From NCBI GenBank assembly GCA_045629205.1, contig JAZQQT010000052.1:1-19317 (forward strand): a stretch of 19,317 nt of DNA. The letters are read 5' to 3'. Source of the DNA: JAZQLP01 sp045629205 (GTDB lineage Bacteria > Bacillota > Clostridia > Oscillospirales > UBA644). Positions 7,742 to 14,799 of the stretch are shown here, one piece after another. The position numbers and the translations under genes were made by a program. Every line of letters begins with the position of its first letter. Within the stretch, counting starts at the first letter, position 1. Under the pieces are notes generated by a model. The model made no database searches. It saw only the letters and a list, made by a program, of their open reading frames with translations, and was not told the DNA's origin.

Positions 7742-8782
7742 TTATTTAATAAGATTTCTGATGATTTGTCCGAATGCTTTTGCCATACATAGATATCCGG
7801 CGTCATTAGGATGACATCCGTCGGCCGTGCAGTCTGCGAAATATTCGCCGTAAATTGCTTTTCCGTCTACGAAATAAAGGTTTTTGTCGCCGTTGAAAAT
7901 GCCTTTATTGTATGACTCTATAATGATCTGTCTTCTGCGCTCGGAAGACTGTCTGTCGTTGTGCCAGTCAACTTTCGAAGCCATAATGACGGGTGTATCC
8001 GGCTGCGCTTTACGGAATATTTCGTATCCTCGGTAATGGGTTTCTCTGAGATAGTTTTCATTGTCGCAGTTATGATCGTAATCATAAACAAAAACAGACA
8101 TCTTCTGCTTTGAGATATGTTCCATTATCGGAATTTCGGCTCTCGCGCAGCCTGCAAAACCGAGATTTACGTAATCGGTTTCGAGCGTCTTACTGATTAC
8201 GGACGGATACGCAAGTCCGGGACGTGAGCTTCCCACTCCGTGGACAATAGAAGAACCGTAAAAGAAAACCCTGTCTTTATACTTATAAGGAGTGCCTTTT
8301 TCAACGGCGCTTCCCTCTTTAAATCCCACGTAAAGTTCTTTTATCGGATGATACGGAAGCAGATTTATTTCGATTTCACGCATTCCTTCCCACCAGGGAT
8401 GGAATCGCAGTTCGCCGATATTGTCGCTGCCTTCTGTTTCTGTTTTTAAAAAGCACCCGGCTCCGCTGTATGTGTATTCTCCGTTGTTATAGCAATAAAT
8501 ATCGCATCTGCCTTCCCAGCAGTCTTTCCATTCCCATTCTTCCATGCAGGCTCTCAGAATTACTTCGGGTGAATCCGTTTTTAATCTGATCCTTCCGCCT
8601 ACGGGGAAGGTTCCTTCATATTTAACTCCGCCGCTCGTTGCTTCTCCGACTTCGTTCGGGATTCTGCAAAGACCGTAGTCAAGTCCGAAAAGATATTCCG
8701 GCATTTTTAAAATATCAAAAAATACGTATGTGTCGTTTCCGTATACGGAAAAAGCGCTTCCGTTTTCTTTTTTTACAATCAT
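7742..8782 (-). CDS. SGNH/GDSL-type hydrolase, second of three paralogues, first gene of an eight-gene unit
   Basis: 346 residues with the same two-part layout as its neighbours. Predicted catalytic residues: S178 in FYGSSIVHG (174-182), and D321 and H324 in DGCHPND (321-327); YDYDHN at 233-238 is the block III counterpart. Block II reads NLGFAGCA, with C212 where both paralogues have Asn; this position follows the conserved Gly and may not be catalytic. The N-terminal part (about 20-165) is Trp- and Cys-rich (EEWEWKDCWEG near 81-91), unlike the other two copies, so the accessory domain has diverged more than the catalytic domain. No signal peptide is seen. AAGGAG lies 8 bases before the ATG. 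It is the first gene after the promoter at 8860-8888, with a leader of about 70 bases. Substrate unknown; a carbohydrate or lipid ester is plausible. Confidence 0.9.
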   Translation of the reverse strand: MIVKKENGSAFSVYGNDTYVFFDILKMPEYLFGLDYGLCRIPNEVGEATSGGVKYEGTFPVGGRIRLKTDSPEVILRACMEEWEWKDCWEGRCDIYCYNNGEYTYSGAGCFLKTETEGSDNIGELRFHPWWEGMREIEINLLPYHPIKELYVGFKEGSAVEKGTPYKYKDRVFFYGSSIVHGVGSSRPGLAYPSVISKTLETDYVNLGFAGCARAEIPIMEHISKQKMSVFVYDYDHNCDNENYLRETHYRGYEIFRKAQPDTPVIMASKVDWHNDRQSSERRRQIIIESYNKGIFNGDKNLYFVDGKAIYGEYFADCTADGCHPNDAGYLCMAKAFGQIIRNLIK

Positions 8783-8859
8783 TTTTATTCTCCTTCGGCT
8801 TTATGTTTATATTTCGGCGTCAGTTAATCATTATATATATAAATAATAATACATATATC

Positions 8860-8888
8860 ATAATATCACACAAGAATAATAATGTCAA
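8860..8888 (-). promoter_or_regulatory. Sigma-A-type promoter for the esterase/metF/metH unit
   Basis: Reading the minus strand, TTGACA (8888-8883) is followed by exactly 17 bases and TATTAT (8865-8860), with TGA directly before the -10, giving an extended -10. The -35 is the full consensus and the -10 differs at one position. Transcription should start near 8853, about 70 bases before the ATG at 8782. The -35 lies just downstream of the terminator hairpin of the preceding gene, so the two elements are back to back. Confidence 0.87.
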
Positions 8889-8890
8889 TC

Positions 8891-8921
8891 AAAAAAGCAG
8901 AAGAAAAGACTTCTTCTGCTT
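8891..8921 (-). terminator. Rho-independent terminator after the first SGNH gene
   Basis: A perfect 10-base-pair stem (8895-8904 with 8912-8921, AAGCAGAAGA with its complement) and a 7-base loop. On the minus strand it is followed by a run of T (from 8896 downward, six in all, two of them in the stem). It lies 27 bases after the stop at 8949 and ends the HelD-SGNH unit. Confidence 0.88.
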
Positions 8922-8948
8922 AAACTTTCGGATATTTCCGTATGTTTT

Positions 8949-10004
8949 TTATGCCTGTAAAAGATTTTTGATAATCCTGCCGAAGGCGTTTGCCATAAGA
9001 ATAAATCCGTAGTCGTTCGGATGACATCCGTCGTGCGACGCGTCGGCGTATTCTTCTCCGAAAACGGTTTCTCCGTCTATAAAATACAGATTTGTATCTC
9101 CGTCGTCAAGTCCTTTCTCGTAGCTTTCCTTTATGACTTGTCTTCGGGCTGCCGACGCAGTGTCATTTGGATAAAAATCGACTTTGGATGCCATAATAAC
9201 GGGCGTATACGGCTGATTTTTTCTGAATATTTCATAACCCCTGCGGTGAGTTGCTTTCAGATGTTCGATATTCGGTGAATTATGATCGTAATCGTAAACG
9301 AAAACCGACATGTTAAGCTTCGATATGTATTCCATCATTTCCGGTTCCGCTTTTGCGTTGCCCGCAAATCCGAGATTGATGTAATCACTGTCAAACCGTC
9401 TGCCGATTATTGACGGATATGCCATTCCGGGGCGGGAAGCGCCTATTCCGTGAACTATGGAAGAACCGTAAAAGACTATCGGTGTCCGATATCTGTAAGG
9501 AGTCGGTGCCTCAAGGCGGCATCCTTCTCTCAGACCGATAAAGAGATCCTCTATGCCGAGACAAATCGGAAAATTAACGGTAACGTCAAGCATTCCGTGT
9601 CCGTTTCTTGCGATAAATGCTCCGGCTTCGGCGTAGTTTTTGTGTTCGTCCCTGTCAACCTGCGTTACGCTCATGATATTCGAAAAAAACGTCTTTCCGT
9701 TTTCATCCGTAACGTAAACGTCAAAACGTCCCGCGGCTGTTTCTATATTGTAACTCCACTGATTTTTTATTCTGACCAGCAGTCGGTCGGAGTCGGTTCT
9801 GAATCTGATTCTTCCGCCGGCTGTATATTCGGTCAGATATGATATTTCGGCGTTAAGATTGCGGACCTGTTCATCACCGATTCTGTAATAACCATCTGAC
9901 ATTCCGTAAATGACAAAGGGGGATTCCTTTGCGTTTTTGACAATATATTCCGTTTTTTCCGCAGAGGTTATTTTCGGTGTGGAAGCCGTTTCCGTGAGTA
10001 TCAT
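8949..10004 (-). CDS. SGNH/GDSL-type hydrolase, first of three paralogues
   Basis: 351 residues. The N-terminal beta-rich part spans about 25-170; the SGNH domain begins near 175. Predicted catalytic residues: S182 in FYGSSIVHG (178-186), and D325 and H328 in DGCHPND (325-331). NLGFAGN at 210-216 and YDYDHN at 237-242 match blocks II and III. RPGMAYPS after block I is shared almost exactly with the 7742-8782 copy. No signal peptide or membrane segment, so probably cytoplasmic. AGGAG lies 7 bases before the ATG; an upstream ATG at 10009 ends after one further codon and is ignored. The gene starts 33 bases after the HelD stop, with no terminator or promoter between, so it is probably co-transcribed with HelD and then terminated at 8891-8921. 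This separates it transcriptionally from its two paralogues. Substrate unknown. Confidence 0.9.
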   Translation of the reverse strand: MILTETASTPKITSAEKTEYIVKNAKESPFVIYGMSDGYYRIGDEQVRNLNAEISYLTEYTAGGRIRFRTDSDRLLVRIKNQWSYNIETAAGRFDVYVTDENGKTFFSNIMSVTQVDRDEHKNYAEAGAFIARNGHGMLDVTVNFPICLGIEDLFIGLREGCRLEAPTPYRYRTPIVFYGSSIVHGIGASRPGMAYPSIIGRRFDSDYINLGFAGNAKAEPEMMEYISKLNMSVFVYDYDHNSPNIEHLKATHRRGYEIFRKNQPYTPVIMASKVDFYPNDTASAARRQVIKESYEKGLDDGDTNLYFIDGETVFGEEYADASHDGCHPNDYGFILMANAFGRIIKNLLQA

Positions 10005-10037
10005 TTCATCTCTCCTGTGGGTGAAAACTTCCGGCGA

Positions 10038-12152
10038 CTATTCGGTTACGTATAGCTTATGCAATGCTCTTGAGCATGCGACGTAGAAAGTCCCCGGTGC
10101 TTTTTGACGCAGGACGCCGTTGTCTGCGACGATAACTCCGTCAAATTCGAGACCTTTTGTAAGATATGCCGGAATGATAACGTCCGTTCCGGGTTTTATC
10201 ATATCTTCGCCGCGTATTATTTTAGGTTTGTTTTCCGCCTTCATTTTGCTGCGCAGCTTTTTGCAGGTTGCTCTGTCTTTGCAGATAATGGCGTTACTCT
10301 TAAAACCTTTTTCGTGAAGAGCATTAAGAGCTTCTTCGATTTTGTTGATATTATACGGAATGGTTTCAACCGCTTCTCCGTGACGGTCAAGGCTGTTCAC
10401 GTTTTCGTCGGAACAGTCCATTACCGATTTCAGATAGTCGTTGATTTCCGATGTGGAACGGTAAGATTTTGTGAGCTTATAATAGGTCGTCGTTCTGTTG
10501 AAATAGTCGGAAATATTTTCTATTGTCAGATTGACCGGAGTGGTTCGCTGGCTTATATCTCCGAGAATCGTCAGCTTAGCCGTAGGCATAAGACTGTTTA
10601 TTATTCGGAACAGTATGGGCGGATAATCCTGCGCTTCGTCTATGACTGCGTGTGCGATCTTTCTCATCGGACGCACTGTTCCGGCAAGAACGGCAAGATA
10701 TGTCAGCGGGAAAATATCGGGATAATCAAAGAGCAGTTTGCCTTCATGATCGGTTTTTGTTCCGGTTAGTTTCGCAAGCTCGGGATCTACCGATTCGAGT
10801 GCCTCTCTGTAAATAGCCGCTATATCCGGAGAAAGCGCCGAATCGACCTTGTGTGAAATCTCATTGAGAATATTATTCCATTCGTTTTCCTTAAGAATGC
10901 TTTCTTCCTCTTCGGTAAAATCAAGAGCATGATCGCTTTTTAGTTTACGGACGAATTCGGACAGCATAGTTGTCTTTTTGTTGTCTTCGAGATCATCGGC
11001 AATTACACTTTTAATCTTTTGTATTCTTGTCGCGGGAGGATAATTCCTGTAATTTTCGTTAAACAGCCTGTCGAGTTCTTCTGCCGAAATAATCTCCGTT
11101 CTTCTGAGAGTTATACCTTCGGTTATTTTTACGTTCGTGTTGTTTTTTTCAAACGCGGCGCGAAGAATAGGGATAAGTTTATCAGAGGATTTGATTTCTT
11201 CACCCGGACGTATGCCATCGGAAAGAAGTCTTTCGTAATAATCGGATGGATTCTCAAAAGCATATTCCGGATGGAAGGAGGAGAACATCTCGTAAAAAGA
11301 GCGCTGTATTACCTTTTCTTCCCCGAGAGAAGGCAGAACATCTGCTATATATCCGTTAAAAACGTCGTTCGGGGAGAATATGACTATCGACTGCGATGTC
11401 AGTGTTTTACGGAATTTATACATCAGATATGCCAGACGGTGAAGCGCGATAGATGTTTTTCCGCTGCCCGCAACACCCTGAACCAACAGTATATCACAGG
11501 ATAAATCTCTTATGATTCTGTTCTGCTCCGCCTGAATCGTGGAAACTATATTTTTCAGCTTCGCATCGCTGTTTTTACCGAGCTCGTCCTGAAGAACATT
11601 GTCTTCGATGGCAATGTCGGAATCAAACATATATTTTAATTTTGAATCCGATATCCTGAACTGTCGCCTCAGAGTGATTTCTCCGGGAATATCGTCAACG
11701 GGAGATTTGTAAATTACGGGGCCGAGACCGTGCTCGTAAAAAAGCGACGAAATGTCGGCTCTCCAGTCGCAGACATAAAGCTCTGCTGTTTTCGGGTCGG
11801 AAAGCGAACTCATTCCTATATAAAACTGTTCGGCTTCGTCTTCGCCGTTTTCTTTAAAATCTATTCTCGCAAAGTAGGGATTGTCGCGCAGCATAACAAG
11901 GCGGCTTTTTCTTTGTTCGAGAAAGTCTACTCTTGCGCTTCTGAGATAGTCTGCCTGTGAATCTACAGTCGTATCCTGCAGGTCGGTTTCGGGATTGTAT
12001 CCGCCGCGGGAGAGATCGTCCCATATCCTTTCTCTTTCTTCGATAATCTCTTCTTTGAGTTCTTTTCTTTTTTGTTCGTCAAGACAGAGTATACGGTCAA
12101 TCATTCCGATTATTCTGTTCAATCGTTCGGTTTCGTATGCTTTTTCGTCCAT
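10038..12152 (-). CDS. helD: HelD-like RNA polymerase recycling ATPase (UvrD/Rep superfamily 1)
   Basis: 704 residues from the ATG at 12152. Superfamily 1 helicase-like motor that binds RNA polymerase and releases stalled or hibernating complexes. Visible: a charged, helical N-terminus (about 5-100), probably the coiled-coil arm that enters the secondary channel; Walker A GVAGSGKTS at 226-234; Walker B VIDEAQD at 503-509; GDISQRT at 531-537 (motif III region); SYRS at 563-566 (motif IV); TKGLEFDGVIV at 665-675 (motif V); and VACSRALHKLYV at 691-702 (motif VI). The open frame extends 14 codons further, but AAAGGA lies 7 bases before the 12152 ATG, whereas the upstream ATG overlaps the -10 of the promoter. 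Length fits the clostridial/B. subtilis-type HelD (about 700-775). It leads a two-gene unit with an SGNH hydrolase. Another UvrD-like helicase is less likely, given the N-terminal arm and the WRADISSLFYE region. Confidence 0.9.
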   Translation of the reverse strand: MDEKAYETERLNRIIGMIDRILCLDEQKRKELKEEIIEERERIWDDLSRGGYNPETDLQDTTVDSQADYLRSARVDFLEQRKSRLVMLRDNPYFARIDFKENGEDEAEQFYIGMSSLSDPKTAELYVCDWRADISSLFYEHGLGPVIYKSPVDDIPGEITLRRQFRISDSKLKYMFDSDIAIEDNVLQDELGKNSDAKLKNIVSTIQAEQNRIIRDLSCDILLVQGVAGSGKTSIALHRLAYLMYKFRKTLTSQSIVIFSPNDVFNGYIADVLPSLGEEKVIQRSFYEMFSSFHPEYAFENPSDYYERLLSDGIRPGEEIKSSDKLIPILRAAFEKNNTNVKITEGITLRRTEIISAEELDRLFNENYRNYPPATRIQKIKSVIADDLEDNKKTTMLSEFVRKLKSDHALDFTEEEESILKENEWNNILNEISHKVDSALSPDIAAIYREALESVDPELAKLTGTKTDHEGKLLFDYPDIFPLTYLAVLAGTVRPMRKIAHAVIDEAQDYPPILFRIINSLMPTAKLTILGDISQRTTPVNLTIENISDYFNRTTTYYKLTKSYRSTSEINDYLKSVMDCSDENVNSLDRHGEAVETIPYNINKIEEALNALHEKGFKSNAIICKDRATCKKLRSKMKAENKPKIIRGEDMIKPGTDVIIPAYLTKGLEFDGVIVADNGVLRQKAPGTFYVACSRALHKLYVTE

Positions 12153-12159
12153 TTTACAG

Positions 12160-12166
12160 TCCTTTT
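12160..12166 (-). promoter_or_regulatory. Ribosome binding site deciding the HelD start
   Basis: AAAAGGA on the minus strand, 7 bases before the ATG at 12152. It supports this start over the in-frame ATG 14 codons upstream, which would lie within the promoter region. Confidence 0.8.
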
Positions 12167-12182
12167 TTGAAATTGGTGATAT

Positions 12183-12210
12183 ATTATACCACATTTTTTT
12201 ATAAAATCAA
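12183..12210 (-). promoter_or_regulatory. Sigma-A-type promoter for HelD
   Basis: On the minus strand TATAAT (12188-12183) is preceded by TGG, an extended -10, and by TTGATT (12210-12205) at a 16-base spacing. The -10 is a full consensus match; the -35 matches four of six. Predicted start near 12176, giving a short leader of about 24 bases. It lies immediately downstream of the terminator at 12219-12263. Confidence 0.82.
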
Positions 12211-12218
12211 TACATTTG

Positions 12219-12263
12219 AAAAAAATCACGATTTGACACTCGTTTGAACGACAAATCGTGATT
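12219..12263 (-). terminator. Rho-independent terminator with nested hairpin
   Basis: A perfect 12-base-pair stem (12224-12235 with 12252-12263, AATCACGATTTG with its complement). The 16-base loop contains a second short pairing, TCGTT with AACGA (12240-12251 region), stacking a small hairpin on top. On the minus strand a run of seven T starts at 12225. It lies 28 bases after the stop at 12291 and ends the four-gene RsmE unit. Confidence 0.9.
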
Positions 12264-12290
12264 GTAATACCGGATTAAAAACAAAAATAT

Positions 12291-13337
12291 TTATTCTTCA
12301 TCTTCCGATGTTGTTTGTTTATTCTCTACGCTTGCTTTGTATTCCTCAAGCGTTTGCGTTTTCGGTTTTTTGACTGCGAATACGATTATCCACATAATCA
12401 CCGATAAACCTGCCATAATCGCAAGAACGGTAAGAAACGGTTTGAGCCCTTCCAAATCGATTCCCGTAGAGAATTTGCCCATTTCGGAAAGCGTTTTCAG
12501 ATCAGAGGCGCCGTAACTTACGGCATCAAGAGCCCGCATTGCTCTTACGGTTGCGGTTCTGTCCGTCTTCCCGTAGTCGTCAACATAGAATGTTCCCGAA
12601 CCGTCAAGATTCTGATAATTGAGCAGTTTTTCAAGAAGTCTGCCGTAGGTGTCCTCGTCCGGATCTCCGCCGAGATCGGTTATGATCATAATCGCATTGG
12701 CGATTTCTGTCGGAGAAAAAGCCGAGTTTTCGGATGTGAATTCTGTCTTTACGAATTCTGCGGCTTTTTTCATCGTTTCGGTAACCGCCGAACTTGTTGA
12801 GCGGTAAGGAGAGAGAACCGTTACGGCAAGATATGTTTCGTAGAAAACATCATCGGTCTCGCATATCGAACCGTTTTCATTTGCGAAATCCATAATGAAT
12901 TCGGCGCCTTTAGTAGAATCAAATACCGTGCCGGTTGCTTTAAGCGCAATCATTGCCTTGCATGTTTCTTTGAATCCGCCGAAAGAACCGTTTTCCTGCT
13001 GCAAACCGGCAAGAACGGCGCAAAAATCATTTTCCGCATATTCCTCAGGCGTTTTTTCAAGCGCAGCAAGAACAAGAATCATATCTGCAAGTGATTCGGG
13101 GTCTGTTTTGTCGACCGACGGAATGAATTCCGCGATATCTCCGTATATTAATCCTGTTTTTGCGAATATTACGGTTTCTTCTGCCGTCTGCGGCTGTATT
13201 TTGTTTTCGGTTATATATATCTTGATTTTTGCAAGCTCGTTCGTTGTATTTACGGAGGCGGACATTCCGACCGCAAAGCATACCGTTACCGCAAAAATAA
13301 TAAAAATCGTAAGTGCTTTCTTGAATGTAGTGTTCAT
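12291..13337 (-). CDS. Exported membrane-anchored protein, probable alpha/alpha-toroid (prenyltransferase-like repeat) fold
   Basis: 348 residues. Residues 7-28 form a hydrophobic signal segment after K6-K7, with possible cleavage near MSA/SV; residues 300-322 form a C-terminal membrane helix followed by KKPK and an acidic tail (ending SEDEE), so the bulk should face outward with the tail inside. The middle has helix-rich repeats carrying loop motifs LQQENGSFGG (112-121), ANENGSICETDD (152-163) and NLDGSGTFYVDDYG (243-256), each followed by a helix rich in Ala and Leu. This resembles the terpenoid cyclase/prenyltransferase-type toroid found in Gram-positive surface proteins. No cyclase or transferase catalytic motif is visible, so a binding or structural role is more likely. 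AAAGGA precedes the ATG by about 6 bases; the gene begins 9 bases after rsmE and is last in its unit. I do not recognise a named family. Confidence 0.78.
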   Translation of the reverse strand: MNTTFKKALTIFIIFAVTVCFAVGMSASVNTTNELAKIKIYITENKIQPQTAEETVIFAKTGLIYGDIAEFIPSVDKTDPESLADMILVLAALEKTPEEYAENDFCAVLAGLQQENGSFGGFKETCKAMIALKATGTVFDSTKGAEFIMDFANENGSICETDDVFYETYLAVTVLSPYRSTSSAVTETMKKAAEFVKTEFTSENSAFSPTEIANAIMIITDLGGDPDEDTYGRLLEKLLNYQNLDGSGTFYVDDYGKTDRTATVRAMRALDAVSYGASDLKTLSEMGKFSTGIDLEGLKPFLTVLAIMAGLSVIMWIIVFAVKKPKTQTLEEYKASVENKQTTSEDEE

Positions 13338-13346
13338 GTCGTTCCT

Positions 13347-14060
13347 TTACATTTCGGATTTGAAAGCGCGGAAAACCGCAAGAACGCATATCGGCGCCGT
13401 TTCCGCTCGGAGAATCCTGTCCCCGAGAGAAATCAGCGGAACGTTATGTCCTATTGCTTTTTGTGCTTCTGCGCTTGAGAAACCGCCTTCCGGCCCGGTC
13501 ATAAATGCCATATTCTGCAGGGTTGTTTCACCGAGATGCTTCGAAAGCAGTTTTTCGGCTTTTTCATAGCAGATAAAACCGTTTTCTTTGGCCAGGATAT
13601 CAAGAGCCTCGTCAAAACCGACAACTCCTTTTATCGACGGAAGAAATAGTCTTTTGCATTGCATTGATGCCGCCAAAGCGATTTTTTCGTATCTTTGCGA
13701 TTTTTTCTCCGATTTATCGGCACCGACGACACAGTTTTCCGATACAAACAAAACTATTTCGTCGATTCCGAGCTCGGTCGCTTTTTGAATGACCGTCTCG
13801 TTTTTATCGCTTTTTAAAAGAGGAAGCAGCAGCGTTGTTTTGTTTTTGTTCTGAGGGATCGGAACGGCTTCTCCGACTCTGAGAATAAATCCTTTTTTGT
13901 CGGCTCCTGCTATTTCCGATTGTGCAAAAAATTCCTTTCCGTCACTTAATGTCACGGTATCTCCGATATTCGGGCGAAGAGAGTATAGATGTCGTTGTTC
14001 TTCGTCCGTAAATCTGAATTCGGAGTTCTGCGGAGGAATTTTATCGATGAAAAACAACAT
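13347..14060 (-). CDS. rsmE: 16S rRNA (uracil1498-N3)-methyltransferase
   Basis: 237 residues, the usual RsmE length (about 240-250). Methylates N3 of U1498 in 16S rRNA of the 30S subunit using SAM; SPOUT/trefoil-knot fold. An N-terminal PUA-like domain (about 1-70) contains EEQRHLYSLRPNIGD (20-34). The methyltransferase part has QKATELGIDEI (92-102), MTGPEGGFS at 187-195 and SLGDRILRAETA at 211-222, the two knot motifs that form the SAM pocket. GAGG lies about 5 bases before the ATG; the gene starts 7 bases after the MBL hydrolase stop. In many Clostridia rsmE follows prmA; here it is grouped with an MBL hydrolase and an exported protein instead. Confidence 0.97.
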   Translation of the reverse strand: MLFFIDKIPPQNSEFRFTDEEQRHLYSLRPNIGDTVTLSDGKEFFAQSEIAGADKKGFILRVGEAVPIPQNKNKTTLLLPLLKSDKNETVIQKATELGIDEIVLFVSENCVVGADKSEKKSQRYEKIALAASMQCKRLFLPSIKGVVGFDEALDILAKENGFICYEKAEKLLSKHLGETTLQNMAFMTGPEGGFSSAEAQKAIGHNVPLISLGDRILRAETAPICVLAVFRAFKSEM

Positions 14061-14067
14061 TGCGGCC

Positions 14068-14790
14068 TCAGATTTCGACCATCAGTCCGTCTGTTGCGAG
14101 TTTGAACGGAACGGGTGCGACGGCATCTCTGACTTTCTTTATGTTTTCCATATTGCCGAATGCAGGGTAGTGGTTAAGGAAGATACGTTTGTAATTGCAT
14201 TTTTCAAGATGAGGCAGATAATCGAGGATGCTGAAGTGCGCTCCTTCGACTATGATACAATCTATCTCTTTTTCGTAAGCAATTGCGGGGAAATCTTCGT
14301 TCGGATGAGCAAGGTCGCCTGTAAACAGCACTTTTTTACCTTCTGCTTCAACAAGAAACGCATGCGAGTCAGACGTATGCTTTGTCGGGACTGCGGTTAC
14401 TTTAAGAACGCCGTCATCATATGTCACGCCGTCTTTTACCGTTTCCATCGTTATGCCTTCTCTCGGAGATTCGCCGCACGCTTCTCTCCAAACGTTGAGC
14501 GCGTTTATGAATTCGGGGGAAGAGAACTGGATAACGGGGTTACAGTTGCGGTAATACCATGTGGCAAGGTCGTAGAAATTCACTATGCCGTCGGTATGGT
14601 CTCCGTGTTTGTGTGTGAAGAAAATACCTTTTACCGAGTCGGGCTCAATACCCATGGTCTTTAAATCTTCCATCGCCTGAGCGCCCATATCGATAAAATA
14701 ATTGTTTTCTCCTACCGTGATAAGAGTGCAGGAGCATTTGCGGTTTGCTTCGGGAAGTCCGTGGCTGGTGCCAATAAATGTCAGTCTCAT
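14068..14790 (-). CDS. MBL-fold metallo-hydrolase, RNase Z-like
   Basis: 240 residues from the ATG at 14790. Metallo-beta-lactamase fold: FIGTSHGLP at 5-13 begins the first strand; the metal-binding HxHxDH motif is H60-K-H62-G-D64-H65; H138 and H143 in TKHTSDSHAF; D159 in FTGDLAHP as the bridging Asp; H207 in LNHYP. The layout is like RNase Z/BN and the phosphodiesterase-like MBL proteins, but it is shorter than typical RNase Z (about 300 residues) and no long flexible arm is visible, so a tRNA 3'-end role is not assured. The open frame extends 26 codons upstream, but those residues are hydrophobic and overlap the end of the preceding gene; GAGG lies 5 bases before the 14790 ATG, and the family starts at MRLTFIGT. 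The gene begins 7 bases after the small membrane protein. Substrate unknown. Confidence 0.88.
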   Translation of the reverse strand: MRLTFIGTSHGLPEANRKCSCTLITVGENNYFIDMGAQAMEDLKTMGIEPDSVKGIFFTHKHGDHTDGIVNFYDLATWYYRNCNPVIQFSSPEFINALNVWREACGESPREGITMETVKDGVTYDDGVLKVTAVPTKHTSDSHAFLVEAEGKKVLFTGDLAHPNEDFPAIAYEKEIDCIIVEGAHFSILDYLPHLEKCNYKRIFLNHYPAFGNMENIKKVRDAVAPVPFKLATDGLMVEI

Positions 14791-14795
14791 AATAT

Positions 14796-14799
14796 CCTC
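14796..14799 (-). promoter_or_regulatory. Ribosome binding site deciding the MBL hydrolase start
   Basis: GAGG on the minus strand, 5 bases before the ATG at 14790. It overlaps the TGA stop (14798-14800) of the upstream gene, so termination and re-initiation are adjacent. Confidence 0.7.

Noticed and set aside
8783..8853. Riboswitch or attenuator in the leader of the esterase/metF/metH unit
   Set aside because: About 70 A/T-rich bases with no conserved stems or terminator before the first gene; too short for SAM-I, T-box or cobalamin classes.
10104..10769. Plus-strand open frame of 221 codons within helD
   Set aside because: Antisense to the conserved helicase motifs of helD; composition is that of a reverse-complement shadow.
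12153..12194. Upstream ATG extending HelD by 14 codons
   Set aside because: It overlaps the -10 region and lies before the predicted transcription start; the ribosome binding site favours the ATG at 12152.
13897..14664. Plus-strand open frame of 255 codons antisense to rsmE and the MBL gene
   Set aside because: It lies over two secure minus-strand genes, has low-complexity Phe/Cys/Arg-rich composition typical of a shadow frame, and crosses a gene boundary.
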